From: Streptomyces xanthophaeus
GTDB lineage: Bacteria > Actinomycetota > Actinomycetes > Streptomycetales > Streptomycetaceae
Reading direction: 5' to 3'
NCBI RefSeq assembly: GCF_000725805.1
Contig: NZ_JOFT01000012.1
Span: 62,001 to 126,000 of the forward strand
DNA length: 64,000 nt
Shown piece after piece: positions 1 to 8,178 of this stretch. The notes beneath the pieces are model-generated. The model had not been told where the DNA came from. It saw nothing but the letters and a program-made list of their open reading frames with translations, and made no database searches. Both the position numbers and the translations under genes were made by a program. Position 1 is the first letter of the stretch. Every line of letters begins with the position of its first letter.

Positions 1-19
1 GGGTGCGCATCTGCTGGTC

Positions 20-1351
20 GTGGCGAAACGGATCAGGGCCGTCCTCGGCTGGTCGGCCGGGGACGGGGTACCCGAGGTGGACGCGTCCGCGCTCCTGCTC
101 ACGGGAAGCGGACGCGTCCGCTCGGACGACGACTTCGTGTTCTACAACCAGCCGCGGCACGCCTCCGGAGCCGTCCGCCACCAGGGCAGGCGACCCGGTG
201 CCGACACCGTCGAGGTCGATCTCGGCGCGCTGGAACCGGAGATCCAGCGCGTGGTGCTGTGCGCGTCCGCGGACGGCGGCACCTTCGGCCAGGTTCCCGG
301 CCTGAACCTGCGCCTGCTCGACGCGGTGACCGGGATCGAACTGGCGCACTTCGCGATGGAGGCGGCCACCGAGACCGCGTACGTGAGCGGTGAGCTCTAC
401 CGGAGGTCCGGGGCCTGGAGGTTCAGGGCCGTGGGGCAGGGCTACGCCAGCGGACTGGCCGGCCTGGCCACGGACTTCGGCATCACCGTGGACGAGGACC
501 CGTCCCCGACGGCCGCACCGCCCCCGCCCGCCCCGACGAGCCCGCCACCGCGGTCCGTCGAGGTGGCGGCCGGGCCCGGTGTCCGGACGGCCCGGGGCGA
601 GGAACGGCTGCCCGCCGACATGCTGGCCCGGCTGTCCCTGCGCAAACAGCAGGTCGCCGTCAGCCTGCGCAAACACGGCGTCACCGCGCTGACCGCCCGC
701 GTCGTCCTCGTCCTGGACGCCTCCGGCTCGATGACCGGCCACTACGCCCGCGGCACCGTCCACGGCGTCGCCGAGCGGATGGCGGCCGTCGCCGCCCAGC
801 TCGACGACGACGGGCAGATGCAGGCGTGGACCTTCGCCTCCCACCCGGCCCGCCTCCCCGACCTGGTCACCGCCGAACTCCCCGAGTGGCTGCGCCTGCA
901 CGTACGGGTCGGCCAGTACGGCCTGTTCGGCCGCAGGAAGTCGGCGAAGGGACTGGAGCCTGGCCAGATCGACATGCGGACGGTCGGCATCGGGAACGAG
1001 GAGCAGAAGGTCATCGCACAGGTCCGCGCCTACGTACGCGCCCACCCCGTGCCGGATCCGACGCTCGTCCTGTTCTTCTCCGACGGCGGCGTGTACCGCA
1101 ACGCCGAGATCGAGCGGGAGCTGCGCGCGGCCGTGGAAGAGCCGCTGTTCTGGCAGTTCATCGGCCTCGGCCGGGCCCAGTACGGGGTGCTGGAGCGCTT
1201 CGACACGCTGCCGGGGCGGCGCGTGGACAACGTGGGCTTCTTCGCGGTGGACGACATCGACACGCTCTCCGACGCCGAACTGTACGACCGGCTCCTGTCG
1301 GAGTTCCCGTCCTGGATACGGGCCGCCCGGCAGGCCGGGATCCTACGGTGA
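20..1351 (+). CDS. TerD-domain / vWA-domain fusion protein (tellurium-resistance family), 5' end probably outside window
   Basis: The first 160 or so residues match the TerD calcium-binding fold, including a [12 protein letters not shown] segment near residues 33-44. A Pro-rich linker (about 160-180) leads to a von Willebrand A domain with the MIDAS motif DASGSM at D233/S235/S237. Proteins of this build belong to Ter-type stress systems and are thought to act as cytoplasmic scaffolds that bind divalent cations. The GTG at 20 lacks a visible ribosome site, and family members usually have about ten more N-terminal residues in this region. The frame is open to the window edge, so the gene probably starts upstream. 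It ends 21 bases from the convergent AraC gene. The domain call is secure; the exact role is inferred. Confidence 0.8.
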   Translation: MAKRIRAVLGWSAGDGVPEVDASALLLTGSGRVRSDDDFVFYNQPRHASGAVRHQGRRPGADTVEVDLGALEPEIQRVVLCASADGGTFGQVPGLNLRLLDAVTGIELAHFAMEAATETAYVSGELYRRSGAWRFRAVGQGYASGLAGLATDFGITVDEDPSPTAAPPPPAPTSPPPRSVEVAAGPGVRTARGEERLPADMLARLSLRKQQVAVSLRKHGVTALTARVVLVLDASGSMTGHYARGTVHGVAERMAAVAAQLDDDGQMQAWTFASHPARLPDLVTAELPEWLRLHVRVGQYGLFGRRKSAKGLEPGQIDMRTVGIGNEEQKVIAQVRAYVRAHPVPDPTLVLFFSDGGVYRNAEIERELRAAVEEPLFWQFIGLGRAQYGVLERFDTLPGRRVDNVGFFAVDDIDTLSDAELYDRLLSEFPSWIRAARQAGILR

Positions 1352-1372
1352 AGGGGGTCGCGCGGGGCCCCC

Positions 1373-2215
1373 TCAGCGGACCGGCCCGCGCACCGACTGG
1401 AGCGCGCGGAACCGGACGGGCGCCATGCCCACCCGGCGGCTGAACAGGCGGCTGAAATAGGCCGGGTCCTCGTAGCCGACCCTCCGGGCGACCCCGGCGA
1501 CCGGCAGGTCGGTACGGGCCAGCAGCTCCTTCGCCCGGCTCAGCCGGATGCCCAGCAGGTACTCCTTCACCCCCTCCCCGGTGCTGCGCCGCACCGCGCG
1601 GCGCAGCTGCGGCAGCGGCATCCCCAGCCGGGCGGCGTGCCCGGCCACCGATATCGGCAGCAGGGCGTCCCGCGCCAGGGTGTCCATCACGGTCTCGCCC
1701 TGCCGGGAGACCTCGGCCCGGGCGTAGCGCAGGGCGACGAGCAGGGCGTGCACGGCCGCCGCGGCCTCCACCTCCAGCAGCGGGCCGCCGCGCCGGGCGG
1801 CCCGGACGATCCCGTCGACGACGTGCTCCACCCCGGCCGTCCCGCTCAGCGGCACGAGCGGGCGCTCCGGGGTGACGTAGCCGAGGTCGGTGTACGCCGC
1901 CGCGCTGGCGCCGGTGAAGTCCACGAAGCACTCGTCCCAGCCGGTCCGCGGATCGGGCCCGTAGTGGTGCTCCACACCGGGCACGAGCCACAGCAGCGCG
2001 GGCGCGGTCACCGGCTGGGCGGGGCGTCCGCCGTGACTGAACCAGCCACGGCCCCGCGTCACGACCACGGCGACGTGGTGGTCGAGGGCGCGGGGTCCCA
2101 CGACCGGGAGCGCCCCGCGCTGCACGCCCACTCCGAGGCAGACCAGACCGAGTCTGCGGTGGTTGGCGGTGGGGGAGAAGTAGCGCATCCAGCTGCTGTA
2201 AGGGGGCGTCGCCAT
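1373..2215 (-). CDS. AraC-family transcriptional regulator
   Basis: A 280-residue regulator with an N-terminal cupin-like sensing domain (around residues 10-150) and a C-terminal pair of AraC helix-turn-helix motifs. The second HTH carries the family signature GYEDPAYFSRLFSRRVGM near residues 245-262. I chose the ATG at 2215 (MATPPYSS) because an upstream extension in the same frame would be low-complexity Arg/Ala/Val sequence read through the repeat of the neighbouring gene. It lies 31 bases downstream of the EamA transporter on the same strand, so the two may be co-transcribed. The ligand cannot be predicted. Confidence 0.88.
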   Translation of the reverse strand: MATPPYSSWMRYFSPTANHRRLGLVCLGVGVQRGALPVVGPRALDHHVAVVVTRGRGWFSHGGRPAQPVTAPALLWLVPGVEHHYGPDPRTGWDECFVDFTGASAAAYTDLGYVTPERPLVPLSGTAGVEHVVDGIVRAARRGGPLLEVEAAAAVHALLVALRYARAEVSRQGETVMDTLARDALLPISVAGHAARLGMPLPQLRRAVRRSTGEGVKEYLLGIRLSRAKELLARTDLPVAGVARRVGYEDPAYFSRLFSRRVGMAPVRFRALQSVRGPVR

Positions 2216-2246
2216 CTGCGGATTGTGATCCACGGGGCCCGGCGCC

Positions 2247-3383
2247 TCAAGGGGCCGTCGGCGTCCGGTCGTCACCCGGCTCCGGCGCGCTCCCGCCGGC
2301 GGCCGCGGCGGTACGGGCGGCCTCCGCAGGGCCGGCCGCGACGGCGCCGCCTCCGGCACCGCCCGTACCGGCACGCCTGCCGGTACCCGCATCGCCTGCA
2401 CCGGCAGGGCGCGTACCGGCACCGCCCGCACCCGCACTGCCCGCACCCGCACTGCCCGCACCCGCACCGCCCGCACCCGCACTGCCCGCACCGGCAGGGC
2501 CCGTACCGCCCGCGCGTTGCGGGCGCAGGCCCGCCGCCAGGCCGGCGACCACCACGGCGAGGCCCAGCCACACCGCCGGGCCCGGCACGCCGCCGCCCGT
2601 CAGGACCCCCGCACCCGCCGCGGCCAGCGGCGCGACCCCGGTCAGCAGACCGGCCCGGCCCGCGCCCACGGCGGCCACCGTCCGGTACCAGAGCAGGAAG
2701 GCCACGGCCGTCACCATCACCGCGAGGTACCCGACGGCCGCCCACTGCTGCGGCCCCACCGAACCCAGCCGGGAAGGGCTCTCGAAGAGGACCGTCAGGA
2801 CGGCCAGCATCACCGCCCCCATCCACACCGCGTGAACCGAGACGCCCCAGGGGCCGTGCCGGCGCAGCACCGGCACGGCGAGCAGCGTGAACCCGGCCTC
2901 GCAGCCCAGCGCCAGCGCGGCCCAGGCCACCCCCGCGGCGTCGGTCCGGCCCGTCCCCTCCACGAGCACGGCCCCGGCCACGACGACGGGCGCCGCGAGC
3001 AGCACCTGACGGCTCGGGCGCCGCCCCTCCAGGAACGGCCCGAGCACCCCGAGCAGCACCGGTACGGAGGCCACCGCGACGGCGATCACGGCCGGTTCGG
3101 CATGCGAGACCCCGCGCACGACGGCCACGTTGAACAGCACCAGCCCGGTCGCCGCGATCCCGGCCAGCCACAGCCACTCCCGGCCCCGGGGCCGCAGCAG
3201 CGGCACCCGGGCGGCCCGCGCCAGGGCGAACAGGAGCAGCGCGGCGACGGCGTACCGGACGGCCTGGGTGGCGAAGAGCGGGGCGTCGACGAGGGAACGG
3301 GAGACGGTGACGCTGCTGCCGACCAGAGCCATCCCGGCGATACCGGGCGCCAGGGCCCGCAAAGGAGAGGGAGGTGTGTTCAT
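2247..3383 (-). CDS. EamA/DMT-family exporter with repetitive Gly-Ala tail
   Basis: About 280 residues form the ten-helix, two-repeat EamA fold of drug/metabolite exporters. The last roughly 90 residues are a hydrophilic tail of Gly-Ala-Gly and Ser/Thr repeats that is not part of the family. The ATG at 3383 gives the usual start of helix 1. It is divergent from the MocR regulator gene with only 29 bases between the two starts, an arrangement in which MocR proteins commonly control the exporter. The substrate is unknown; amino acids or pyridoxal-related compounds are plausible given the partner. Confidence 0.88.
   Translation of the reverse strand: MNTPPSPLRALAPGIAGMALVGSSVTVSRSLVDAPLFATQAVRYAVAALLLFALARAARVPLLRPRGREWLWLAGIAATGLVLFNVAVVRGVSHAEPAVIAVAVASVPVLLGVLGPFLEGRRPSRQVLLAAPVVVAGAVLVEGTGRTDAAGVAWAALALGCEAGFTLLAVPVLRRHGPWGVSVHAVWMGAVMLAVLTVLFESPSRLGSVGPQQWAAVGYLAVMVTAVAFLLWYRTVAAVGAGRAGLLTGVAPLAAAGAGVLTGGGVPGPAVWLGLAVVVAGLAAGLRPQRAGGTGPAGAGSAGAGGAGAGSAGAGSAGAGGAGTRPAGAGDAGTGRRAGTGGAGGGAVAAGPAEAARTAAAAGGSAPEPGDDRTPTAP
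2419..2491. repeat. 15-bp GC-rich tandem repeats
   Basis: Repeated CCCGCACCCGCACTG-type units encode the Gly-Ala-Gly-Ser tail of the EamA exporter. The array is open in several frames, which creates false open frames on both strands. Confidence 0.7.
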
Positions 3384-3384
3384 G

Positions 3385-3450
3385 AAGTCCAGGCTGGGCC
3401 CACAATGGTCCGGTGAGCAGGTCCAATGAAGGCGTGGTCCAGGGGTCCAA
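3385..3450. promoter_or_regulatory. Cluster of five GTCC(A) motifs in the EamA/MocR divergent region
   Basis: GTCC cores at 3387, 3408, 3421, 3437 and 3445 (contexts AAGTCCA, TGGTCC, AGGTCCAAT, TGGTCCA, GGGTCCAA) all face the same way. They cover the 29-base gap and the first codons of both genes. Clustered direct repeats near the start are the usual binding pattern of MocR/PdxR regulators. The assignment to this MocR is inference. Confidence 0.45.
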
Positions 3451-4969
3451 AGCTGATGCCCCTCGGAGCGGGGCCGACGCCGGGCGCGGCGGAGCGGGTA
3501 CGTCCGGGGAGGCCGGGTCGGACTTCCTCCAGCTCGACATCGGACGGGTCCCGGCGGGCGGCCGTACCGAGTGGCTGGCGGGCCGGCTGCGCGCGGCCAT
3601 CGCCGACGGGACCCTGCCGGCCGGCAGCAGGCTCCCGGCCAGCCGGGTGCTCGCCGCCGAACTCCAGGTCTCCCGCGGCCTGGTCACCGAGGCCTACCAG
3701 CGGCTGGCGGAGACCGGCCAGGTGTCGGGCCGCGGCCGGGCGGGCACGGTGGTCGTCGCGGTCCCGTCCCGTGCCGAGCCCCCGGCCCAGCCCCCGGCCG
3801 GTTCCCCGGACGGTTCCCCGGCCGGGGGACCGCGCGCGACGGGCGCCGGGGCCGGACCGGTGGACGCCCTGCGCGCCCTGCCCTGCCGGATCGACCTCTC
3901 GCCCGGAGTCCCGGACCTCGCCGCCTTCCCCCGGACCGCCTGGCTCCGGGCCGAGCGCCAGGTGCTCGCGGACCTCACCCCGGCCGACTTCGGCTACGGC
4001 AACCCGCAGGGCGCGCCCGCCCTGCGCGAGGCGGTCGCCGGCTGGCTGGCCCGGAACCGGGGGATCCGCGCCGACCCCGGCGAGGTGGTGATCGTGGCCG
4101 GGGTGGCTCAGGCCCTGGCCCTGCTGTCCCAGGTACTGCGCGAGGCCGGAGTGACGCGGCTCGCCGTCGAGGACCCCGGTTCGCTCGGGGCCAGGCAGCA
4201 GCTGGAGTACGGGCAGCTGGAGCCGGTCCCCGTGCCGGTCGACGGGGCAGGGCTGGACGTGGCCGCGCTCCGGGCGAGCGGGGCCCGGGCCGTCCTGCTC
4301 ACCCCGGCGCACCAGTTCCCGACCGGGGTGGTGCTCGACGGGGACCGGCGCCGCGACCTGCTCGGCTGGGCCGCCGACGGAGGGCTGGTCATCGAGGACG
4401 ACTACGACGCCGAGCACCGCTACGACCGCGCCCCCGTCCCCGCGCTGCGCGCCCTGCTGCCGGAAGCCGTCTGCTACGCCGGGAGCGTGTCCAAACTGCT
4501 GGCCCCGGCCCTGCGGCTGGGCTGGCTGCTCGTCCCCGCGCGCCACCGTGACGCCGTGCTCGCCGCCAAGCGGTACGCCGACCTGGGCAACCCGGTCCTC
4601 GCCCAGCTCGTCCTCGCCCGGCTGATGGACTCGGGCGAACTGGAGCGGCACCTGCGCTTCCTGCGCCGCCGTCACCGCCGCCGCCGGGACGCCATGCTGC
4701 GGGCGCTCCGGGACCGGCTGCCCGGCGCCCGGGTGCACGGCGCGGCGGCCGGACTCCACCTGACGGTCACCTTTGACGGGGACGCCTTCGAGGACACCGC
4801 CCTGGCGTCGGCCGCCCTGGACCTCGGCGTCAAATGCCACCCGCTGTCCTGGCACCGGTTCCGCCCGGGCCCCCCGGGCCTGATCCTCGGCTACGCGTCG
4901 GGGCCCGTCGCCGAGATCGAGGAGGGCATCGCCGTCCTGGCCGCCGCGCTGCGCCGGATCAGGCCCTGA
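3413..4969 (+). CDS. MocR-family regulator: GntR wHTH fused to aminotransferase class I
   Basis: An N-terminal GntR winged helix (about residues 45-115, with PAGSRLPASRVLAAELQVSR) is joined by a Pro-rich linker to a fold-type-I aminotransferase domain. The PLP-binding lysine is K361 in SVSKLLAPALRLGW. Length (518) is normal for the family. MocR proteins use PLP or amino-acid adducts as signals and regulate divergent genes, here the EamA exporter. The GTG at 3413 gives an almost leaderless arrangement; an in-frame GTG at 3434 is an alternative start, since conserved sequence begins only about 35 residues in. Confidence 0.88.
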   Translation: MSRSNEGVVQGSKADAPRSGADAGRGGAGTSGEAGSDFLQLDIGRVPAGGRTEWLAGRLRAAIADGTLPAGSRLPASRVLAAELQVSRGLVTEAYQRLAETGQVSGRGRAGTVVVAVPSRAEPPAQPPAGSPDGSPAGGPRATGAGAGPVDALRALPCRIDLSPGVPDLAAFPRTAWLRAERQVLADLTPADFGYGNPQGAPALREAVAGWLARNRGIRADPGEVVIVAGVAQALALLSQVLREAGVTRLAVEDPGSLGARQQLEYGQLEPVPVPVDGAGLDVAALRASGARAVLLTPAHQFPTGVVLDGDRRRDLLGWAADGGLVIEDDYDAEHRYDRAPVPALRALLPEAVCYAGSVSKLLAPALRLGWLLVPARHRDAVLAAKRYADLGNPVLAQLVLARLMDSGELERHLRFLRRRHRRRRDAMLRALRDRLPGARVHGAAAGLHLTVTFDGDAFEDTALASAALDLGVKCHPLSWHRFRPGPPGLILGYASGPVAEIEEGIAVLAAALRRIRP

Positions 4970-5012
4970 CCTCGGTGCAAGGGGCCGCGGGCCGTGCTGC
5001 GAGGATGCCCGG

Positions 5013-5741
5013 GTGCGAGAGCTGAGCGAACTGACCGACGTAGCGGATCCCGCCTGGCCGGAGCTGCGCGAGGAACTCGCGGGCGGCGCCGCCCGGCCCG
5101 AGCTGCTGGCCGTCGACGCGGACCGCGGCAGGGCCTGCCTCCTCCAGCTCCAGATCACCGCGAGGTCGTACCTGGGCGCCTTCGTCCTGCACTGCGGCGG
5201 CCTGCTCCTGGACGACGGATGGCTGCGCGTCTACGGCAGCCCCGCCCCCGGCAACGCCCGGGGACTGCCGGGCTTCGCCCGGGTCAACGGCTTTCCCGAG
5301 GACTTCGACCCCGACTGGCGGGCCGGGGCGGGGCTGGTGCTCGCCCACGACCTGCTCGGCGGTGTCTTCCTCCTCAACGGCCCGGACCCCGCCGGGGCGG
5401 GCCTGCCCGGAGCGCCCGGCGAGGTGGTCTACTTCGCCCCGGACTCCCTGAGCTGGGAGCCGCTGGGGGCGGGGCACGGGGCCTGGCTGTCCTGGACGCT
5501 CTCCGGGGCGCTCGAACAGTTCTACGCGGAGCTGCGCTGGCCCGGCTGGCGGGACGAGGCCAGGGAACTGGCCGGGGGACAGGGCCTGTCGTTCTATCCG
5601 CCGCTGTGGTCCGGCGAGGCCCGACAGGACCTGTCGGCGGCCGGCCGCCGCGCCGTCCCCCTCGCGGAGCTGACCGGAGCGAGCCGGGCCACGGCCGTCC
5701 AGCTGGACGGATCGGACCCCGGATTCCTCGGTCTGCCGTGA
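5013..5741 (+). CDS. DUF2625 family protein
   Basis: A 242-residue soluble protein whose body (for example LLLDDGWLRVYGSPAPG and VNGFPEDFDP) matches the DUF2625 family. There is no signal peptide or membrane helix. The start is GTG at 5013, 43 bases after the MocR gene. The family has no established biochemical function, and the context gives no strong clue. It ends in QLDGSDPGFLGLP just before the promoter region of the LAETG surface protein. Confidence 0.75.
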   Translation: MRELSELTDVADPAWPELREELAGGAARPELLAVDADRGRACLLQLQITARSYLGAFVLHCGGLLLDDGWLRVYGSPAPGNARGLPGFARVNGFPEDFDPDWRAGAGLVLAHDLLGGVFLLNGPDPAGAGLPGAPGEVVYFAPDSLSWEPLGAGHGAWLSWTLSGALEQFYAELRWPGWRDEARELAGGQGLSFYPPLWSGEARQDLSAAGRRAVPLAELTGASRATAVQLDGSDPGFLGLP

Positions 5742-5869
5742 TCCGCAAGGTGCTGTCCGCGGCCCGGGAAAAGTTTTTCGCGATCAGTGGCAACCTCGGG
5801 GAGGGTCGTGCGTCGTGCGGGGGTGAGGGGCGCGGTTCCGCGTCCTCGACCCGACCGTGGAGAACCACC

Positions 5870-6328
5870 GTGAAGAACCTGAAGCGCGCCCCCCAGCCCG
5901 TCCGCCGTGCGGTCGTCACCGCGGCCGCCACCGGGGTGTTCGTCGCTCTGGCCGGGCCCGCCTTCGCCGCGGGCGGGGCCTCGGCCACTCCCGCCCCGGC
6001 CACCAGCTCCGCGCCGGGCGCCCCCGCGCCGGCCGTCAGCACCCCGGCCAAGCCCGCCCCCGCCACCAGCACCCCGGCCAAGCCGGCCCCGGCGGCGAGC
6101 GCCAAGCCCACCCCGTCCGTGTCGACGCCCGCCACCGGTGCCAAGCCGTCCGCGACGCCCGCTCCCTCCGCTCCGTCCTCGGCCGCCCCCTCCGCGGCCC
6201 CCGCCGGGACCGAGCTCGCGGAGACCGGCTCCTCCGCGACCACCATGGCCCTGGGAGCCGGCGCCGCCGGCCTGATCCTCGTCGGCGCCGGCGCCCTGTA
6301 CACGGTGCGGCGCCGCGCCAACGGCTGA
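5870..6328 (+). CDS. LAETG-anchored cell-wall surface protein
   Basis: A 152-residue secreted protein: an N-terminal signal (charged KNLKRAPQPVRR, hydrophobic core, cleavage near AFAAGG), then a Pro/Ala/Ser/Thr/Lys linker rich in TPAKPAPA repeats. It ends with the sorting signal LAETGSS, a hydrophobic helix and an RRRANG tail. LAxTG is recognised by class E sortases of Streptomyces, so the protein should be covalently attached to peptidoglycan. The GTG start at 5870 follows a GGAGAA ribosome site. There is no folded domain, so it is probably a stalk. It shares its frame with the sigma-factor gene that follows. Confidence 0.85.
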   Translation: MKNLKRAPQPVRRAVVTAAATGVFVALAGPAFAAGGASATPAPATSSAPGAPAPAVSTPAKPAPATSTPAKPAPAASAKPTPSVSTPATGAKPSATPAPSAPSSAAPSAAPAGTELAETGSSATTMALGAGAAGLILVGAGALYTVRRRANG

Positions 6329-6448
6329 GGAATCCTGTGCTCCAACTCGTACTGCCCGCCGGCCCCGCCGCGCCCGTCCCCGTACGCCTACGCGCGCACC
6401 CCCGGCCCCGGCCCGGCGTCCGGCCCCGCCGAACCGCAGCCGCCCACG

Positions 6449-6925
6449 GTGTCCGAGCTCTACCACGCGCACCGGCTGCGGATGGTCCGTCTCGCCGTGC
6501 TGCTCGTGGACGACCTGGCCACCGCCGAGGACGTGGTCCAGGACGCCTTCACGGCGATGTACCGACGCCACGGGGAACACATAGGCGAGGTCGACAACGC
6601 CCTGGGCTACCTGCGCACGGCGGTGGTCAACACCTCGCGTTCCGTCCTGCGCCGCAGGCGCACCGTCCGGGCCTGGACCCCGCCCCCGCCAGCCGACGTA
6701 CCCTCCGCCGAGCAGCACGTGGTCCTGGACGAGGCCCACCGCGAGGTACTGGCCGCGCTCGGGCGGCTCAGCCCGCGCCGCCGCCAGGTCCTGGTCCTGC
6801 GCTACTGGGCCGACCTCAGCGAGGCGGAGATCGCGACGACCCTCGGGATCAGCCGAGGAGCGGTCAAATCGAACGCGAGCCGCGGCCTGGACGCGCTGGA
6901 ACGGATCCTGGAGGGACGGATATGA
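6449..6925 (+). CDS. ECF sigma factor, SigE family
   Basis: A 158-residue sigma-70 family protein with region 2 (LYHAHRLRMVRLAVLLVDD, EDVVQDAF) and region 4 (LSPRRRQVLVLRYW, EAEIATTLGISRGAVKS). It lacks regions 1 and 3, as in SigE/SigK-like ECF factors. The GTG at 6449 starts the conserved part, but the same frame stays open for 40 codons back to the stop of the LAETG gene with no ATG, GTG or TTG, so the N-terminus is uncertain. The gene overlaps the next by four bases, which implies co-translation with a membrane partner. Confidence 0.87.
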   Translation: MSELYHAHRLRMVRLAVLLVDDLATAEDVVQDAFTAMYRRHGEHIGEVDNALGYLRTAVVNTSRSVLRRRRTVRAWTPPPPADVPSAEQHVVLDEAHREVLAALGRLSPRRRQVLVLRYWADLSEAEIATTLGISRGAVKSNASRGLDALERILEGRI

Positions 6926-7473
6926 CGCGCGACGGCGAACGCCCCGTCGAGCACCGGCTGCGGCAGGCCCTGGACGCCCGCGCGGACGGGATCGACATCC
7001 GCCTGCTGCGCCCCGCGGATCCGCCGGGAGCGCACCTGCGACGGCTGCCCGCCGCGCGGCTGCGGCTGCGGCGTTTCACGCTGCCGCTCGCGGGCCTGGC
7101 GACGGCCGCCGCCGTGGGCGTCGGCTACCTGCTGCTGGCGCCCGACCCGGCTCCGGGTCCGACGCTTCCGGCCACCCCGCCCCACCTCACGGATCCCGGC
7201 CCGTCCCCGGAAACCCCGAGTCCGCGCCCGCCGCAGACCTCTCCGAAGCCGTCCTCGGGTGCGGAGCCGACCGCGAGCCCGGCTGCTCCGGGGCGGTCCA
7301 CGACGCCCGGAACGGGGCCCTCGCGGACGCCGGGCGCACCGCCCTCGCGGACGCCGGGCTCCCAGCCGTCGATCTCCGCGCCGCCCCCGACGCCCTCGTC
7401 GGCGGCCTCGGCACTTCCGACCCCTGCGCCTTCGGCGACCCGGCCGGCGGCGGCAGGCGGCGCCGCGCCCTGA
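6922..7473 (+). CDS. Membrane protein with Pro/Ser/Thr-rich exterior, likely partner (anti-sigma-like) of the ECF factor
   Basis: A 183-residue protein: an N-terminal cytoplasmic stretch of about 53 residues (EHRLRQALDARADGIDIRLL), one membrane helix (LPLAGLATAAAVGVGYLLLA), then roughly 110 residues of Pro/Ser/Thr-rich low-complexity sequence outside the cell. Its ATG overlaps the sigma-factor stop (ATGA). Position and topology fit a regulator of the sigma factor. No HxxxCxxC zinc motif of ZAS anti-sigma factors is visible, so the role is inferred from context only. Confidence 0.7.
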   Translation: MTRDGERPVEHRLRQALDARADGIDIRLLRPADPPGAHLRRLPAARLRLRRFTLPLAGLATAAAVGVGYLLLAPDPAPGPTLPATPPHLTDPGPSPETPSPRPPQTSPKPSSGAEPTASPAAPGRSTTPGTGPSRTPGAPPSRTPGSQPSISAPPPTPSSAASALPTPAPSATRPAAAGGAAP

Positions 7474-7502
7474 GGGACTGGCGTCCGGCACCCGGCCGTT
7501 CG

Positions 7503-7961
7503 CTAGGCGGGCGTCCGGGTGTTCTGCACGACCGCGACGAGCGGGGCCAGTTCGGGGTTGCGCGCCGCCTCGTCGAGCGCCTCGCGCAGCGCCGTGTCGT
7601 TCGTCGGACGAGCCGCGGCCAGCAGGGCCAGGCCGTCCTCGCTCACGTCCGTGTAGATTCCCCGCCGGTCCGTGTCGCAGATGTAGCGGCTGAGCAGCCC
7701 GCGGTCCTCCAGCCTGCTGACCAGGCGGGTGGTCGCGCTCTGGCTGAGGACCACAGAGTCGGCGACCTGGTGCATCCGCAGGTGCCCGCCCGGTCCGCTG
7801 TGCTGGCGGCTCAGCACGTCGAGCAGCGAGTACTCGCGGACGCTGAGGCCGTGCCCCGACTGGAGGGCCCGCTCGATGTGCGACTCGATCCGCCCGTGCA
7901 GGAGGGAGAGGGCGCACCAGCCCTGGGCGAGGGCGGTGAGCGCACTGTCCGTGGCCGTCAT
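7503..7961 (-). CDS. MarR-family transcriptional regulator
   Basis: A 152-residue winged-helix protein with the MarR layout: dimerisation helices at each end, a recognition helix in VADSVVLSQSATTRLVSRLEDRGLL, and a wing containing DTDRRGIYTDVSEDG. The ATG at 7961 has a good AGAAGGAG ribosome site; an upstream in-frame extension is less likely. It diverges from the MFS exporter and GlcG-like gene, which it probably represses through the direct repeats at 8016-8048. The effector is unknown. Confidence 0.88.
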   Translation of the reverse strand: MTATDSALTALAQGWCALSLLHGRIESHIERALQSGHGLSVREYSLLDVLSRQHSGPGGHLRMHQVADSVVLSQSATTRLVSRLEDRGLLSRYICDTDRRGIYTDVSEDGLALLAAARPTNDTALREALDEAARNPELAPLVAVVQNTRTPA

Positions 7962-8015
7962 GGGCTGCTCCTTCTCTGCGTGCGGTGCCTCCAGGATAGA
8001 ACACGACCGCAATAG

Positions 8016-8048
8016 CCCGCGCTTGCAATTATCCCGCGTCTGCAATTA
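8016..8048. promoter_or_regulatory. Two 16-bp direct repeats, candidate MarR operator
   Basis: CCCGCGCTTGCAATTA (8016-8031) and CCCGCGTCTGCAATTA (8033-8048) lie one base apart in the marR/MFS intergenic region. They place the AT-rich TGCAATTA cores 17 bp apart, less than two helical turns. Such paired sites are expected for a dimeric repressor covering the divergent promoters. Confidence 0.5.
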
Positions 8049-8178
8049 ATGTGGACGCACGTAAGCAGCGGCAGCAAACGAGGCCGCGCACCGGGCGGCC
8101 GGGTGCTACGGCTCATCCGCACCCGACCCGCACCCGTCCCCTTCCGCACCGCACCCTCCCCTGAAGGGCACCTCCCCC

